Shown: one piece after another, positions 36,681-45,015 of the stretch
How the letters are laid out: each line of letters opens with the position of its first letter
Numbering within the stretch: the first letter of the stretch is position 1
Assembly: GCA_017454905.1 (NCBI GenBank)
Contig: JAFTCB010000007.1
Span: 1-64,000 of the forward strand
Direction: 5' to 3'
DNA length: 64,000 nucleotides
Source of the DNA: Bacteroidales bacterium
GTDB taxonomy: Bacteria > Bacteroidota > Bacteroidia > Bacteroidales > UBA932
The notes under the pieces: generated by a model
Seen by the model: only the letters and a program-made list of their open reading frames with translations
Database searches by the model: none
What the model was told of the DNA's origin: nothing
Translations under genes and position numbers: made by a program

Positions 36681-38406
36681 GTGCGGCGTGGCGATGATCC
36701 GGCTGCTCAAGCCGCTTTCTTACTATGAGCAGAAATACGGCACGTCCCAATACGGCCTGGAGAAGCTGTATCTGATGATGGAAAAGCAGCACAACCGCGG
36801 GCAGGAAGGCGCCGGACTGGCCTATGTGGACCTGGAGGCGGAAGTCGGGACGGAGTATATGTTCCGCGAGCGCGCGGAAGGGGCTGATGCCATCACGGAA
36901 ATCTTCAGGCGGGTGGAAAAGCCGGCACGCGCCCAGCTGTACATGGGCCATCTGCGTTATTCCACCACCGGAAAGCGCGGACTGTCCTACGTCCACCCTT
37001 ATCTGCGCCGCAACAACTGGCGGGCGAAAAACCTTTGCCTGTGCGGGAACTTCAACATGACCAACATCGACGAAGTCTTCCATTTCCTGACCGCACAGGG
37101 GCAGTCGCCCCGCCTGTACGGCGATGCGTACATCACCCTCGAGCTGATGGGGCACCGGCTGGACCGGGAGGTGGAGCGACTGTTCGACGAGGCCACGGAC
37201 AAGGGACTGGAGCGGCTCGACCTGACGCGCTATATCGACGACCATATCTGCATGGCCAACGTGCTGCGCTCCACGATGTCCCACTACGACGGGGGCTATG
37301 TGATGTGCGGACTCACCGGCAGCGGCGAAATGTTCGCCGTGCGCGATCCCTGGGGCATCCGTCCTGCGTTTTACTATCGCGACGACGAGATCGTGGTGCT
37401 GGCCAGCGAACGGCCCGTGCTCCAGACGACCTTCAACCTGGAAGTCGGGGATATCTGCGAACTCCTGCCCGGACAGGCGTTGATCGTGCGGAAGAAAGGC
37501 GGGAGCCTGCTCGAACAGATCCTGCCCGCCCAGAAACTGAGCGCCTGCTCGTTCGAGCGCATCTACTTCAGCCGCGGCTCCGACCGCGACATCTACCGGG
37601 AACGCAAACTGCTGGGGGAGCAGTTGACGGAACCCATCCTGGAGGCGGTCGGCGGGGATGTGGCGCATACGGTCTTCTCCTATATCCCCAATACGGCGGA
37701 GGTGGCGTTCCACGGCATGACGGACGGGATACGCAGGCTCAACCACGACGTGCGCATCGAGAAGGTGGTATGGAAAGATATCAAGTTGCGCACGTTCATC
37801 ACCGAGGGTGCGGAGCGGAATGACCTGGCCGCCCACGTCTATGATGTCACGTATGGTTCGCTCGTGCCGTATGAGGACAATCTGGTCATCATCGACGACA
37901 GCATCGTGCGCGGAACCACCCTGCGGGAGAGCATCTTCAAGATCCTGGACCGCCTGCATCCCAAGAAGATCGTGATGGTGTCGAGCGCCCCGCAGATCCG
38001 CTATCCGGACTACTACGGCATCGACATGTCGCATCTCGAGGAACTCTGCGCCTTCCGTGCAGCCATCGCGCTGATCCGGGATCACGGCATGCAGCAGCGG
38101 ATCGCCGACGTGTACCGGGCCTGCAAGGCATATCCCGTGGCCGCGAACCACGTGCAGGAGATCTACGCGCCGTTTACCGTTGAACAGATCAATGCCAAGA
38201 TCGTGGAGATGCTCCGGCCGGAGGGAATGCGGGCGCCTGTCGAACTGATATACCAGAGCGTTGAGGGCCTGCACCGCGCCTGTCCCGGCCACCCGGGCGA
38301 CTGGTATTTCACCGGGGAGTATCCTACGCCGGGCGGCGTCCGCCTCTGCAACGAGGCTTTCGTGAATTACGTCGAGAATGTCCTGGGATTCCAATTGCAG
38401 CTATAA
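36661..38406 (+). CDS. PurF-like class II amidotransferase / phosphoribosyltransferase (long form)
   Basis: A 581-residue relative of amidophosphoribosyltransferase. Cys8 (EQLKHECGVAMI) is the likely glutaminase nucleophile after propeptide removal, and HLRYSTTGKRG and GNFNMTNIDEVF are further class II amidotransferase motifs. The PRPP-binding motif VIIDDSIVRGTTL lies near 409-421. It is about 80-110 residues longer than ordinary PurF, with a divergent C-terminus. Bacteroidota carry such long paralogues beside a normal purF. It may make phosphoribosylamine or act on a related substrate; which one is not evident. It overlaps pyrG by 20 bases. Confidence 0.82.
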   Translation: MEQLKHECGVAMIRLLKPLSYYEQKYGTSQYGLEKLYLMMEKQHNRGQEGAGLAYVDLEAEVGTEYMFRERAEGADAITEIFRRVEKPARAQLYMGHLRYSTTGKRGLSYVHPYLRRNNWRAKNLCLCGNFNMTNIDEVFHFLTAQGQSPRLYGDAYITLELMGHRLDREVERLFDEATDKGLERLDLTRYIDDHICMANVLRSTMSHYDGGYVMCGLTGSGEMFAVRDPWGIRPAFYYRDDEIVVLASERPVLQTTFNLEVGDICELLPGQALIVRKKGGSLLEQILPAQKLSACSFERIYFSRGSDRDIYRERKLLGEQLTEPILEAVGGDVAHTVFSYIPNTAEVAFHGMTDGIRRLNHDVRIEKVVWKDIKLRTFITEGAERNDLAAHVYDVTYGSLVPYEDNLVIIDDSIVRGTTLRESIFKILDRLHPKKIVMVSSAPQIRYPDYYGIDMSHLEELCAFRAAIALIRDHGMQQRIADVYRACKAYPVAANHVQEIYAPFTVEQINAKIVEMLRPEGMRAPVELIYQSVEGLHRACPGHPGDWYFTGEYPTPGGVRLCNEAFVNYVENVLGFQLQL

Positions 38407-38445
38407 CAGATATTAGTTCTATAAATAGTTAATTATAAGCAACTT

Positions 38446-38464
38446 GCGAAATATGTTGTTTCGC
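38446..38464. promoter_or_regulatory. Inverted repeat upstream of glnB (possible operator)
   Basis: GCGAAA-tatgttg-TTTCGC in the 116-base gap before glnB. It has 6-bp arms and a 7-base spacer, and no T-run that would make it a terminator. No clear TAnnTTTG box was found in this gap. Confidence 0.3.
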
Positions 38465-38522
38465 TTGTCAGGGGGATTATATGCCCTTGTGCGTGCAGAT
38501 CAACCCAAAACAATAGTAGTGT

Positions 38523-38870
38523 ATGAAAAAGATTGAAGCCATCGTCCGCAAGACGAAGTTCGAGGAGGTCAAGGAGGCCTTGCTCGGCGCAGACATCAAC
38601 TGGTTCGAGTACCATAACGTGCATGGCATCGGCCAGAGCCGGGAGGAACGCATCTACCGTGGTGTCCAGTATTCTACAGACGTGATCGAGCGCGTGGCGC
38701 TGACCATCGTCTGCCGCGACCAGTTTGTCGAACCGACCGTGAAGGTCATTCTCGAGACCGCCTCGACGGGCGAGATCGGAGACGGCCGTATTTTCATCAG
38801 CGACGTGATCGACACCTGGTCCATCCGCACCGGCGAGCACGGAGACACGGTCCTGCGGGACAAGAAATAA
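38523..38870 (+). CDS. glnB: PII nitrogen regulatory protein
   Basis: Small trimeric signalling protein sensing 2-oxoglutarate and ATP/ADP; when next to amtB (GlnK role) it usually gates the ammonium channel. The 115 residues have the PII frame MKKIEAIVRKTKFEEVKEAL, T-loop RIYRGVQYSTDVIERV with Tyr50 at the uridylylation position, and the B-loop/C-terminal signature TGEIGDGRIFISDV with RTGE. The T-loop after Tyr50 (STDVIERV) differs from the enteric MVDFLPKV, so partner contacts may differ. amtB begins 41 bases downstream. Confidence 0.94.
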   Translation: MKKIEAIVRKTKFEEVKEALLGADINWFEYHNVHGIGQSREERIYRGVQYSTDVIERVALTIVCRDQFVEPTVKVILETASTGEIGDGRIFISDVIDTWSIRTGEHGDTVLRDKK

Positions 38871-38911
38871 AAAGTTAGTTAGTTGGTCAGAATGTTTAAA
38901 ATGAATGCCTT

Positions 38912-40132
38912 ATGGAAGAATTAGCCATATCTCTCGATACTGTATGGATGTTGTTGGCCGCGATGCTGGTCTTCTTCATGCAACCGGGTTTCGCGCTGTG
39001 CGAGGCCGGATTCACCCGCAGCAAGAACACGGCGAACATCCTGATGAAGAACTTCGTGGATTTCATGTTCGGCTCCCTGCTGTTCTGGCTGGTCGGTTTC
39101 GGTTTCATGTTCGGCAGCGACGGTGCCGGTTTCATCGGTGCCCCCAACTGGGGCGACCTGTCGTTCTACAAGAGTGACCTCCCCGTGGAGGGCTTCCTGA
39201 TTTTCCAGACGGTCTTCTGCGCCACCTCCGCCACGATCGTGAGCGGTGCGATGGCCGAGCGGACCAAGTTCTCGATGTATCTGATGTACAGTGCTTTCAT
39301 CTCGCTGTTCATCTATCCGATCGAGGGCCACTGGACCTGGGGTGGCGGCTGGCTCAGCGAAATGGGCTTCCACGATTTCGCCGGGTCGGCGATCGTGCAC
39401 AGCGTGGGCGGCGTGCTGGCGCTGATCGGTGCGATCGCGCTCGGTCCCCGGCTTGGCAAATATGGCCCGGACGGCAAGAGCCGCGCCATTCCCGGCCACA
39501 ACCTGACGATGGCGGCGCTCGGCGTCTTCATCCTCTGGATGGGCTGGTTCGGCTTCAATCCGGGTTCGCAGCTGGCTGCCTCCGGCGAAGTGAACCGCAC
39601 GGCGATTTCCCACGTCTTCCTGACCACCAACCTGGCAGCTGCCGCCGGGGGTGTGGCGACGATGTTCCTGACCTGGATCAAGTATGGGAAGCCCTCGCTC
39701 TCGTTGACGCTCAACGGTGTCCTCGCCGGTCTGGTCGGCATCACGGCGGGCTGTGACCTGGTCTCTCCGCTGGGCGCAGTCATCATCGGCCTGATCTGCG
39801 GCGTCGTTCTGGTATTCTCCATCGAGTTCGTGGACCGCAAACTGCATATCGACGACCCTGTAGGTGCTTCCAGCGTGCACGGAGTCTGCGGTATTCTCGG
39901 GACACTCCTGACCGGCCTGCTGGCGACGGACGGCGGCCTCTTCTATGGCGGCGGCTGGCACTTCTTCGGTGTGCAGTGCCTGGGCATCCTCGCGATCGAC
40001 CTCTGGGCGGCATCGACCGGTTTCCTGCTTTTCTTCGGCATCAAGAAACTCCACGGCCTGCGTGTGGGCAGGCGCGTGGAAGAGGAAGGCCTCGACATTT
40101 ACGAACACGGCGAAAGCTGTTACAATGATTAA
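38912..40132 (+). CDS. amtB: Ammonium transporter
   Basis: Inner-membrane ammonium channel. The 406 residues contain about eleven hydrophobic segments. Family motifs include FFMQPGFALCEAGFTRSKN in the first helix, GAMAERTKFSMYL, and the two pore histidines in GSAIVHSVGGVLAL and SSVHGVCGILGTLL. There is no cleaved signal peptide, as is common outside enterobacteria. Directly follows glnB, the usual glnK-amtB pairing in which PII blocks the channel when nitrogen is plentiful. Confidence 0.96.
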   Translation: MEELAISLDTVWMLLAAMLVFFMQPGFALCEAGFTRSKNTANILMKNFVDFMFGSLLFWLVGFGFMFGSDGAGFIGAPNWGDLSFYKSDLPVEGFLIFQTVFCATSATIVSGAMAERTKFSMYLMYSAFISLFIYPIEGHWTWGGGWLSEMGFHDFAGSAIVHSVGGVLALIGAIALGPRLGKYGPDGKSRAIPGHNLTMAALGVFILWMGWFGFNPGSQLAASGEVNRTAISHVFLTTNLAAAAGGVATMFLTWIKYGKPSLSLTLNGVLAGLVGITAGCDLVSPLGAVIIGLICGVVLVFSIEFVDRKLHIDDPVGASSVHGVCGILGTLLTGLLATDGGLFYGGGWHFFGVQCLGILAIDLWAASTGFLLFFGIKKLHGLRVGRRVEEEGLDIYEHGESCYND

Positions 40133-40135
40133 TCC

Positions 40136-40159
40136 GTCATCCCCGGCCTGACCGGGGAT
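40136..40159. repeat. REP-like palindrome between amtB and asnB
   Basis: CGTC followed by the perfect stem ATCCCCGG-cctga-CCGGGGAT (40139-40159), lying 6 bases after the amtB stop. It is the same family as the 22-bp repeats near 23.9 kb. No T-run follows, so it is not a clear terminator. Confidence 0.7.
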
Positions 40160-40175
40160 CAAAATCAACAAGATT

Positions 40176-41843
40176 ATGTGTGGAATTGTCGGTATTTTCA
40201 ATGTCCGGGAGCAGTCTGACGCCTTGCGCCGGAAGGCCCTGGAAATGAGCCGCAGGATCCGGCATCGCGGGCCGGACTGGAGCGGCATCTGGTGCGGCGG
40301 CAGCGCCGTGCTGTGTCACGAACGCCTGAGTATCGTGGACCCGGAATCCGGGGGACAGCCGCTGGTCTCCCCGGACGGGAAGCAGGTCCTGGCCGTGAAC
40401 GGCGAAATCTACAATCACCAGGAGATCCGCCGGCGTTATGCCGGGAAGTATGACTTCCGGACGGGCAGCGACTGCGAGGTCATCCTGGCGCTTTACCGAG
40501 ACAAGGGGCCGGATTTCCTGGAGGAACTCAACGGCATCTTCGCTTTCGCGCTTTACGACGTGGAGAAGGATGCTTTCCTGATCGCCCGCGACCCCATCGG
40601 CGTGATTCCGCTGTATATCGGCTTCGACGACGCCGACGGCAAGGTCTATGTGGCCAGTGAACTGAAGGCCCTGGAAGGGCAGTGCGAGCGCTACGAGCCC
40701 TTCCTGCCGGGCCATCTCTACTGGAGCTGCGAGCCGGGTATGAAGCGCTGGTACACGCGCGACTGGATGGAGTACGAGGCCGTCAAGGACGGCCCCGCCT
40801 CCACCCTCGCCGTGCGTGAGGCGCTGATGGATGCCGTGAAGCGACAGTTGATGTCGGACGTTCCCTACGGGGTGCTGCTCTCCGGCGGCCTGGACTCTTC
40901 CGTCATTTCGGCCATTGCCGAGCAGTACAGCGCGATGCGCATTGAAGATGATTCGCGGACGCGGGCCTGGTGGCCGCGTCTGCATTCGTTTGCCGTCGGC
41001 CTGAAGGGCGCCCCGGATCTCGAGAAGGCGCGGCGGGTGGCGGAACATATCGGCACGGTCCATCACGAGATCAATTACACCATCCAGGAGGGCCTGGACG
41101 CCCTTCGGGACGTGATTTACCACACGGAGACCTATGATGTCACGACCATCCGCGCCTCCACGCCGATGTACCTGCTGGCGCGGGTGATCAAGTCCATGGG
41201 CATCAAGATGGTGCTCTCGGGGGAGGGAGCGGACGAAATCTTCGGCGGCTACCTCTATTTCCACAAGGCGCCGGACGCGCGCGCTTTCCACGAGGAGACG
41301 GTCCGCAAATTGTCCAAGCTCTATCTCTATGACTGCCTTCGGGCGAACAAGAGCCTTGCCGCGTGGGGCGTGGAAGGCCGTGTGCCTTTCTTGGACAAAG
41401 AGTTCCTGGACGTGGCGATGCGCCTGAATCCCGTTTCAAAGATGTGCCCCGGCTCGATCATCGAGAAACGCATCGTCCGCGAAGCGTTTGCGGACATGCT
41501 GCCGGAAGAGATCGCCTGGCGGCAGAAGGAACAGTTCAGTGACGGCGTCGGTTATTCGTGGATAGACACTCTGAAACGGATGACCTCCGAGGCGGTTTCC
41601 GACGAGCAGATGGCACATGCCGCGGAGCGCTTCCCGGTCCACCCTCCGCAGTGCAAGGAGGAGTATTACTACCGCTCGATCTTTGCGGAACTCTTCCCGA
41701 GCGAGAGTGCGGCGCGTTCCGTCCCGAGCGAGGCCAGCGTGGCCTGCTCTACGGCGGCAGCCCTTGCGTGGGACGCGTCGTTCAAAGGCAGGAACGACCC
41801 CAGTGGGCGCGCCGTGGCCGGCGTCCACGCGCAGGCATATTGA
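40176..41843 (+). CDS. asnB: Asparagine synthase (glutamine-hydrolysing)
   Basis: Converts aspartate to asparagine with glutamine as nitrogen donor. The 555 residues have the class II amidotransferase nucleophile Cys2 (MCGIVGIF) and glutamine-site motifs RHRGPDWSG and VNGEIYNH. The C-terminal synthetase has the ATP pyrophosphatase loop LLSGGLDSSVISAI near 230 and VLSGEGADEIFGGY. Length fits E. coli AsnB (554). It closes the nitrogen island; the 43-base gap after amtB holds a REP-like palindrome, so it may be partly uncoupled. Confidence 0.96.
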   Translation: MCGIVGIFNVREQSDALRRKALEMSRRIRHRGPDWSGIWCGGSAVLCHERLSIVDPESGGQPLVSPDGKQVLAVNGEIYNHQEIRRRYAGKYDFRTGSDCEVILALYRDKGPDFLEELNGIFAFALYDVEKDAFLIARDPIGVIPLYIGFDDADGKVYVASELKALEGQCERYEPFLPGHLYWSCEPGMKRWYTRDWMEYEAVKDGPASTLAVREALMDAVKRQLMSDVPYGVLLSGGLDSSVISAIAEQYSAMRIEDDSRTRAWWPRLHSFAVGLKGAPDLEKARRVAEHIGTVHHEINYTIQEGLDALRDVIYHTETYDVTTIRASTPMYLLARVIKSMGIKMVLSGEGADEIFGGYLYFHKAPDARAFHEETVRKLSKLYLYDCLRANKSLAAWGVEGRVPFLDKEFLDVAMRLNPVSKMCPGSIIEKRIVREAFADMLPEEIAWRQKEQFSDGVGYSWIDTLKRMTSEAVSDEQMAHAAERFPVHPPQCKEEYYYRSIFAELFPSESAARSVPSEASVACSTAAALAWDASFKGRNDPSGRAVAGVHAQAY

Positions 41844-41893
41844 GCCGTGGCCGGCCTCCAGCTCAAAGACATGCTTTTTCCCATCTGTTTTCG

Positions 41894-41901
41894 TATATTT
41901 G
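41894..41901 (+). promoter_or_regulatory. Putative -7 box of the carbonic anhydrase gene
   Basis: TATATTTG, an exact consensus match, 30 bases upstream of the ATG at 41932. The -33 region has only a T-run. Confidence 0.55.
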
Positions 41902-41931
41902 TATGAACCGGAAAAAAAGCTGGTGAGAATT

Positions 41932-42474
41932 ATGGGCAATATTGACGAAATTCTCGCGTTCAATCGCGGGTATGTGGCCTCGAAGGGCTACGAAAAGCAT
42001 CTGACCGACAAATATCCTGACAAGAAACTTGCGGTCCTGAGCTGTATGGACACGCGCCTGTCCGTGCTTCTCCAGGAAGCCCTGGGGCTGAAGAACGGTG
42101 ACGCCAAGATCATCAAGAACGCCGGGGCGCTGGTCCCGTCACCCTGGGATTCGGCGATGCGGAGCCTGCTCGTGGCGGTGTATGAACTGGGCGTGAACGA
42201 GATCATGGTGGTGGCGCATACGAACTGCGGCGCCTGCCATATGAGTTTCCATCATTTCAGGGAAGAGATGCTGAAACGGGGGATTCCGGAGCAAGTGATG
42301 AAGGACTGCCCCGTGGACCTGGATGCCTGGCTGGAGGGTTTCCACGATACGGAGGCGTCCGTGCTCCGGACCGTCGAGGCCATCGTCCGGCACCCGCTGA
42401 TGCCGTCGGACGTAAGCGTGCGCGGCTTCATCATCGACTCCGCAACGGGGGAACTCGCTGAAGTCAACGGATAA
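41932..42474 (+). CDS. Beta-type carbonic anhydrase
   Basis: Zinc enzyme interconverting CO2 and bicarbonate, which supports carboxylations. The frame is open far upstream, but homology begins at MGNIDEILAFNRGYV (41932), giving 180 residues. Zinc ligands and the active-site dyad are visible: Cys38-x-Asp40-x-Arg42 in SCMDTR, and His96 with Cys99 in HTNCGAC. The shorter length suits the type II (Cab-like) beta class. A consensus -7 box precedes it, and a long palindrome separates it from the convergent next gene. Confidence 0.93.
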   Translation: MGNIDEILAFNRGYVASKGYEKHLTDKYPDKKLAVLSCMDTRLSVLLQEALGLKNGDAKIIKNAGALVPSPWDSAMRSLLVAVYELGVNEIMVVAHTNCGACHMSFHHFREEMLKRGIPEQVMKDCPVDLDAWLEGFHDTEASVLRTVEAIVRHPLMPSDVSVRGFIIDSATGELAEVNG

Positions 42475-42479
42475 ACATA

Positions 42480-42511
42480 CAGGAAGTGAGCGGCATGCCG
42501 CTCACTTCCTG
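42480..42511. terminator. Perfect 32-base palindrome, probable bidirectional terminator
   Basis: Two 16-base arms (CAGGAAGTGAGCGGCA and its complement) meet without spacer between the convergent carbonic anhydrase and URO-D-like genes. Flanking T-runs are poor on both strands, so termination efficiency is uncertain; it could also be a protein-binding site. Confidence 0.6.
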
Positions 42512-42533
42512 CTGAGAATGGGGGTATAAGTAA

Positions 42534-43568
42534 CTACTTGCGTCCGTGGGCCGTGCTGACGGCGGCGTGGATGTTGTCCGTGATGTTCAGCGGGGAGGGG
42601 ACCGAGCAGTCGGCGCCGATCATCAGGTGGCCTTTCGGTCCGTTCCCGATGATCTCGCGGGTCATGGCTGCGACCTGCTCCGGTGAAGCCTTGCCGATGT
42701 CACCCTTGCGGTCGAATCCGCCGAGGACCGGGCGTCCGAACATCTTGTAGGTCTCGGTCAGGGAGATGGGCTTGCCGTCCACGGTCAGCGGGACGTTGAC
42801 GATCTTGCCGGGATAGTCCAGGAAGCGGGTCAGGTCATCCATCGGGCCTTCCCAGTCGCAGATATGCAGGATGGTGAACTTGGTGTCCTTGGCAGCTTCG
42901 TTCATCACCTCCAGGTCATAGGGACGGATCCAGGTCTCATAGAATCCGCCGGGTACGTTGAGTTCGTAGAATTTCTTCTCGCCGCCCTGCGTGGCGGTGA
43001 AGAAGCACTCGACGCCGATCTTCTTGCATTCGCGGATGTACCAGAGGATGGCCTTGGTGTAGGAGTCGAGCATGCGCTTGTAGGCCTCGGGACGCTCCAC
43101 GGACCAGCCGGGCAGACGGTCGTCGCCGAAGCCCTGGCGGGCTACCTGGTGGGTGCTGAGGATGGTCGGCATCACATAGACGTCCTTGCCGACGTAGGAA
43201 AGGACTTCCTTGATGACTTCCACGGTCGGGGCGTACCAGTCTTCAGGCACGAGCGGGGTGTCCATCGTCAGGTCCTCGACGCGAGGCATGGGCTGTTCGG
43301 TCTGGATCTTGAGGATATCGGCGCCACCTTTCATGAACAGGCTCAGGTGTGCCTGCACGGCACCTTCACCGAGTTTCTGGTCGCCGCCGAAGTGGCCGAA
43401 GAACAGGGCGGGGGTGTAAGACGGGTCGAGCGTCCCGGCGAGGAAGCGGTCGATGACTTCTTTCTTGTCGGAGGGGATGGTGACGTCCCTTTGGCCTGCG
43501 GTGCAAGAGGACAGGCACAGGGAGGCCGCAAGGACGGCCAGGGGGAGGAATAGTTTAGTTAACTTCAT
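42534..43568 (-). CDS. Exported uroporphyrinogen-decarboxylase-like lipoprotein
   Basis: A 344-residue protein starting MKLTKLFLPLAVLAASLCLSSC: a lipoprotein signal with lipidated Cys at residue 22. The mature part resembles the URO-D/MtaA/cobalamin-independent methyltransferase barrel, with ALFFGHFGGDQKLGEGA, HICDWEGPMDDLTRFLD, GGFDRKGDIGKASPEQVAAM and the closing GKGHLMIGADC-like GHLMIGADCSVPSP. Cytoplasmic URO-D makes haem precursors; an exported, lipid-anchored relative must do something else, perhaps on a methylated or sugar-derived substrate (inference). It follows the DUF1080 gene by 28 bases on the same strand. Confidence 0.8.
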   Translation of the reverse strand: MKLTKLFLPLAVLAASLCLSSCTAGQRDVTIPSDKKEVIDRFLAGTLDPSYTPALFFGHFGGDQKLGEGAVQAHLSLFMKGGADILKIQTEQPMPRVEDLTMDTPLVPEDWYAPTVEVIKEVLSYVGKDVYVMPTILSTHQVARQGFGDDRLPGWSVERPEAYKRMLDSYTKAILWYIRECKKIGVECFFTATQGGEKKFYELNVPGGFYETWIRPYDLEVMNEAAKDTKFTILHICDWEGPMDDLTRFLDYPGKIVNVPLTVDGKPISLTETYKMFGRPVLGGFDRKGDIGKASPEQVAAMTREIIGNGPKGHLMIGADCSVPSPLNITDNIHAAVSTAHGRK

Positions 43569-43596
43569 GATGGTGATATAAGGTTTAGTGTATGTG

Positions 43597-44940
43597 CTAC
43601 GGGAGTTCCTTGATCTTGATGTTGCGGTAGGAGACGTGGTCGCCGTGGTCCTGCAGCAGGATGTAGCCCTGTTCGGCATTGCCGAAGTTCGGCCAGTCCC
43701 GGTATTTGCTGTAAGCCACGAGCGCGTTCCACATCTGGTTGTTCCGCTCGTATTCGAGGAGCTTGTGGCCGTTGAGCCAGTGTTCGACGTGGTTGCCGTT
43801 GACGATGACCATCGCGCGCTGCCAGCCGTCGATGGTGTAGCTTTCCCATTCGCCCTTCGGAGCAGGGATCAGGTCGTAGAGCGAGCCCATGGTGCGGTTG
43901 CCTCTGACGCCTAGTTTGGCATCCGGATGGCGCTCGTCATCAAGGACTTGGAACTCGCAGCCGATGGAGGAGCCGGCGCCCTGGTTCATGAACGGATCTA
44001 CGAAATATTTGATACCGCTGTTGGCACCCGGAGTGAGCTTGAAGTCCACCTTGAGGATGAAGTTGCGGTATTGACGGTCGGTGATGATGTCACCGCCGTT
44101 GCGGCTCTCGCCGCCGTCACCCTTGTTGACGGACAGGACGCCATCCTCGACCGACCAGCCGTGGTCGGGGAATGTGCCGAGCCTGCGGGCACTCTGCCAG
44201 CCTTTGGTGGTCTTTCCGTCGAACAGAAGCTTCCAGCCGTCGGCGATCTCTTCCGGGGTCAGGGTATTGGCGATGCAGTTGACGGCCGGGGCATCGGTGG
44301 GCGTGGCGTACCTGGCTACATCCTGCGTGAGGATACGGATGTTTTTCCAGCAGACCTTGGAGCCTTGCATTTCCGGACTGGCGGTGTGGACCTGCAGGGC
44401 GATGAAGCCGCTGGCATCCACGTCATCGATGAGGTTGGTGCAGGGGATGCCGTTGACCCAGGTGCGGATGTGCTTGCCGATAACCTCGATGCGGGCACTG
44501 TTCCATCCCGTGTGGTAGGCGGCCTTGCCGGCCGGGTTTTCCGTCATGCGGTAGAGCCAGAGGCGGCGGACTTCGTCATAGATGCCGCCTGTCCAGGCGC
44601 GTTCAGATGGATCGATCTCGAATTGATAGCCGAAAACGCGGCCTTTCTCCTTGTTGACGTGGCTGCGGAGCTGGACGCCGGAGTTGAGACCTTCGGTCAG
44701 GAAGTCGAATTCGAGGATGAAATCGTCATAATCCCGGGTGGTGGCGAGGAAGGAATTGACTTTGCTGTCCGTGGCCGTGCCGATGATCATGCCGTCGCGG
44801 GCCTGGAATCTGGCCGTGCCGGTCACCTGTTTCCAGCCTTTGAGATTCTTGCCGTTGAAGAGGCTCTCCCAGGGTTGGGCGGAGAGTACGGCGGAGGAGA
44901 AGAGCAGCGCGAGGACTGCCAGCATGCAGAATCTTTTCAT
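43597..44940 (-). CDS. Secreted protein with two DUF1080 (3-keto-disaccharide hydrolase-type) domains
   Basis: A 447-residue protein with a signal peptide ([21 protein letters not shown]). Two concanavalin-like DUF1080 domains follow. The first (about 24-205) has [16 protein letters not shown] and [12 protein letters not shown]. The second (about 235-447) has [27 protein letters not shown] and [19 protein letters not shown]. Members of this family cleave 3-keto-glycosides in the periplasm. The two-domain form and the URO-D-like partner downstream suggest a small two-gene operon for an unusual sugar or glycoside (inference). Confidence 0.88.
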   Translation of the reverse strand: MKRFCMLAVLALLFSSAVLSAQPWESLFNGKNLKGWKQVTGTARFQARDGMIIGTATDSKVNSFLATTRDYDDFILEFDFLTEGLNSGVQLRSHVNKEKGRVFGYQFEIDPSERAWTGGIYDEVRRLWLYRMTENPAGKAAYHTGWNSARIEVIGKHIRTWVNGIPCTNLIDDVDASGFIALQVHTASPEMQGSKVCWKNIRILTQDVARYATPTDAPAVNCIANTLTPEEIADGWKLLFDGKTTKGWQSARRLGTFPDHGWSVEDGVLSVNKGDGGESRNGGDIITDRQYRNFILKVDFKLTPGANSGIKYFVDPFMNQGAGSSIGCEFQVLDDERHPDAKLGVRGNRTMGSLYDLIPAPKGEWESYTIDGWQRAMVIVNGNHVEHWLNGHKLLEYERNNQMWNALVAYSKYRDWPNFGNAEQGYILLQDHGDHVSYRNIKIKELP

Positions 44941-45003
44941 GGTTATGAAATTGGTTATTTATGGCAAGATAATTTTTTTGAAGGAAAAACCAAGGGTTTT
45001 TCA

Positions 45004-45011
45004 TAACTTTG
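45004..45011 (+). promoter_or_regulatory. -7 box abutting the M64 peptidase start
   Basis: TAACTTTG matches TAnnTTTG exactly and ends only 4 bases before the ATG at 45016. If functional, transcription would begin at or next to the start codon, giving a leaderless mRNA. Confidence 0.4.
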
Positions 45012-45015
45012 AAGT

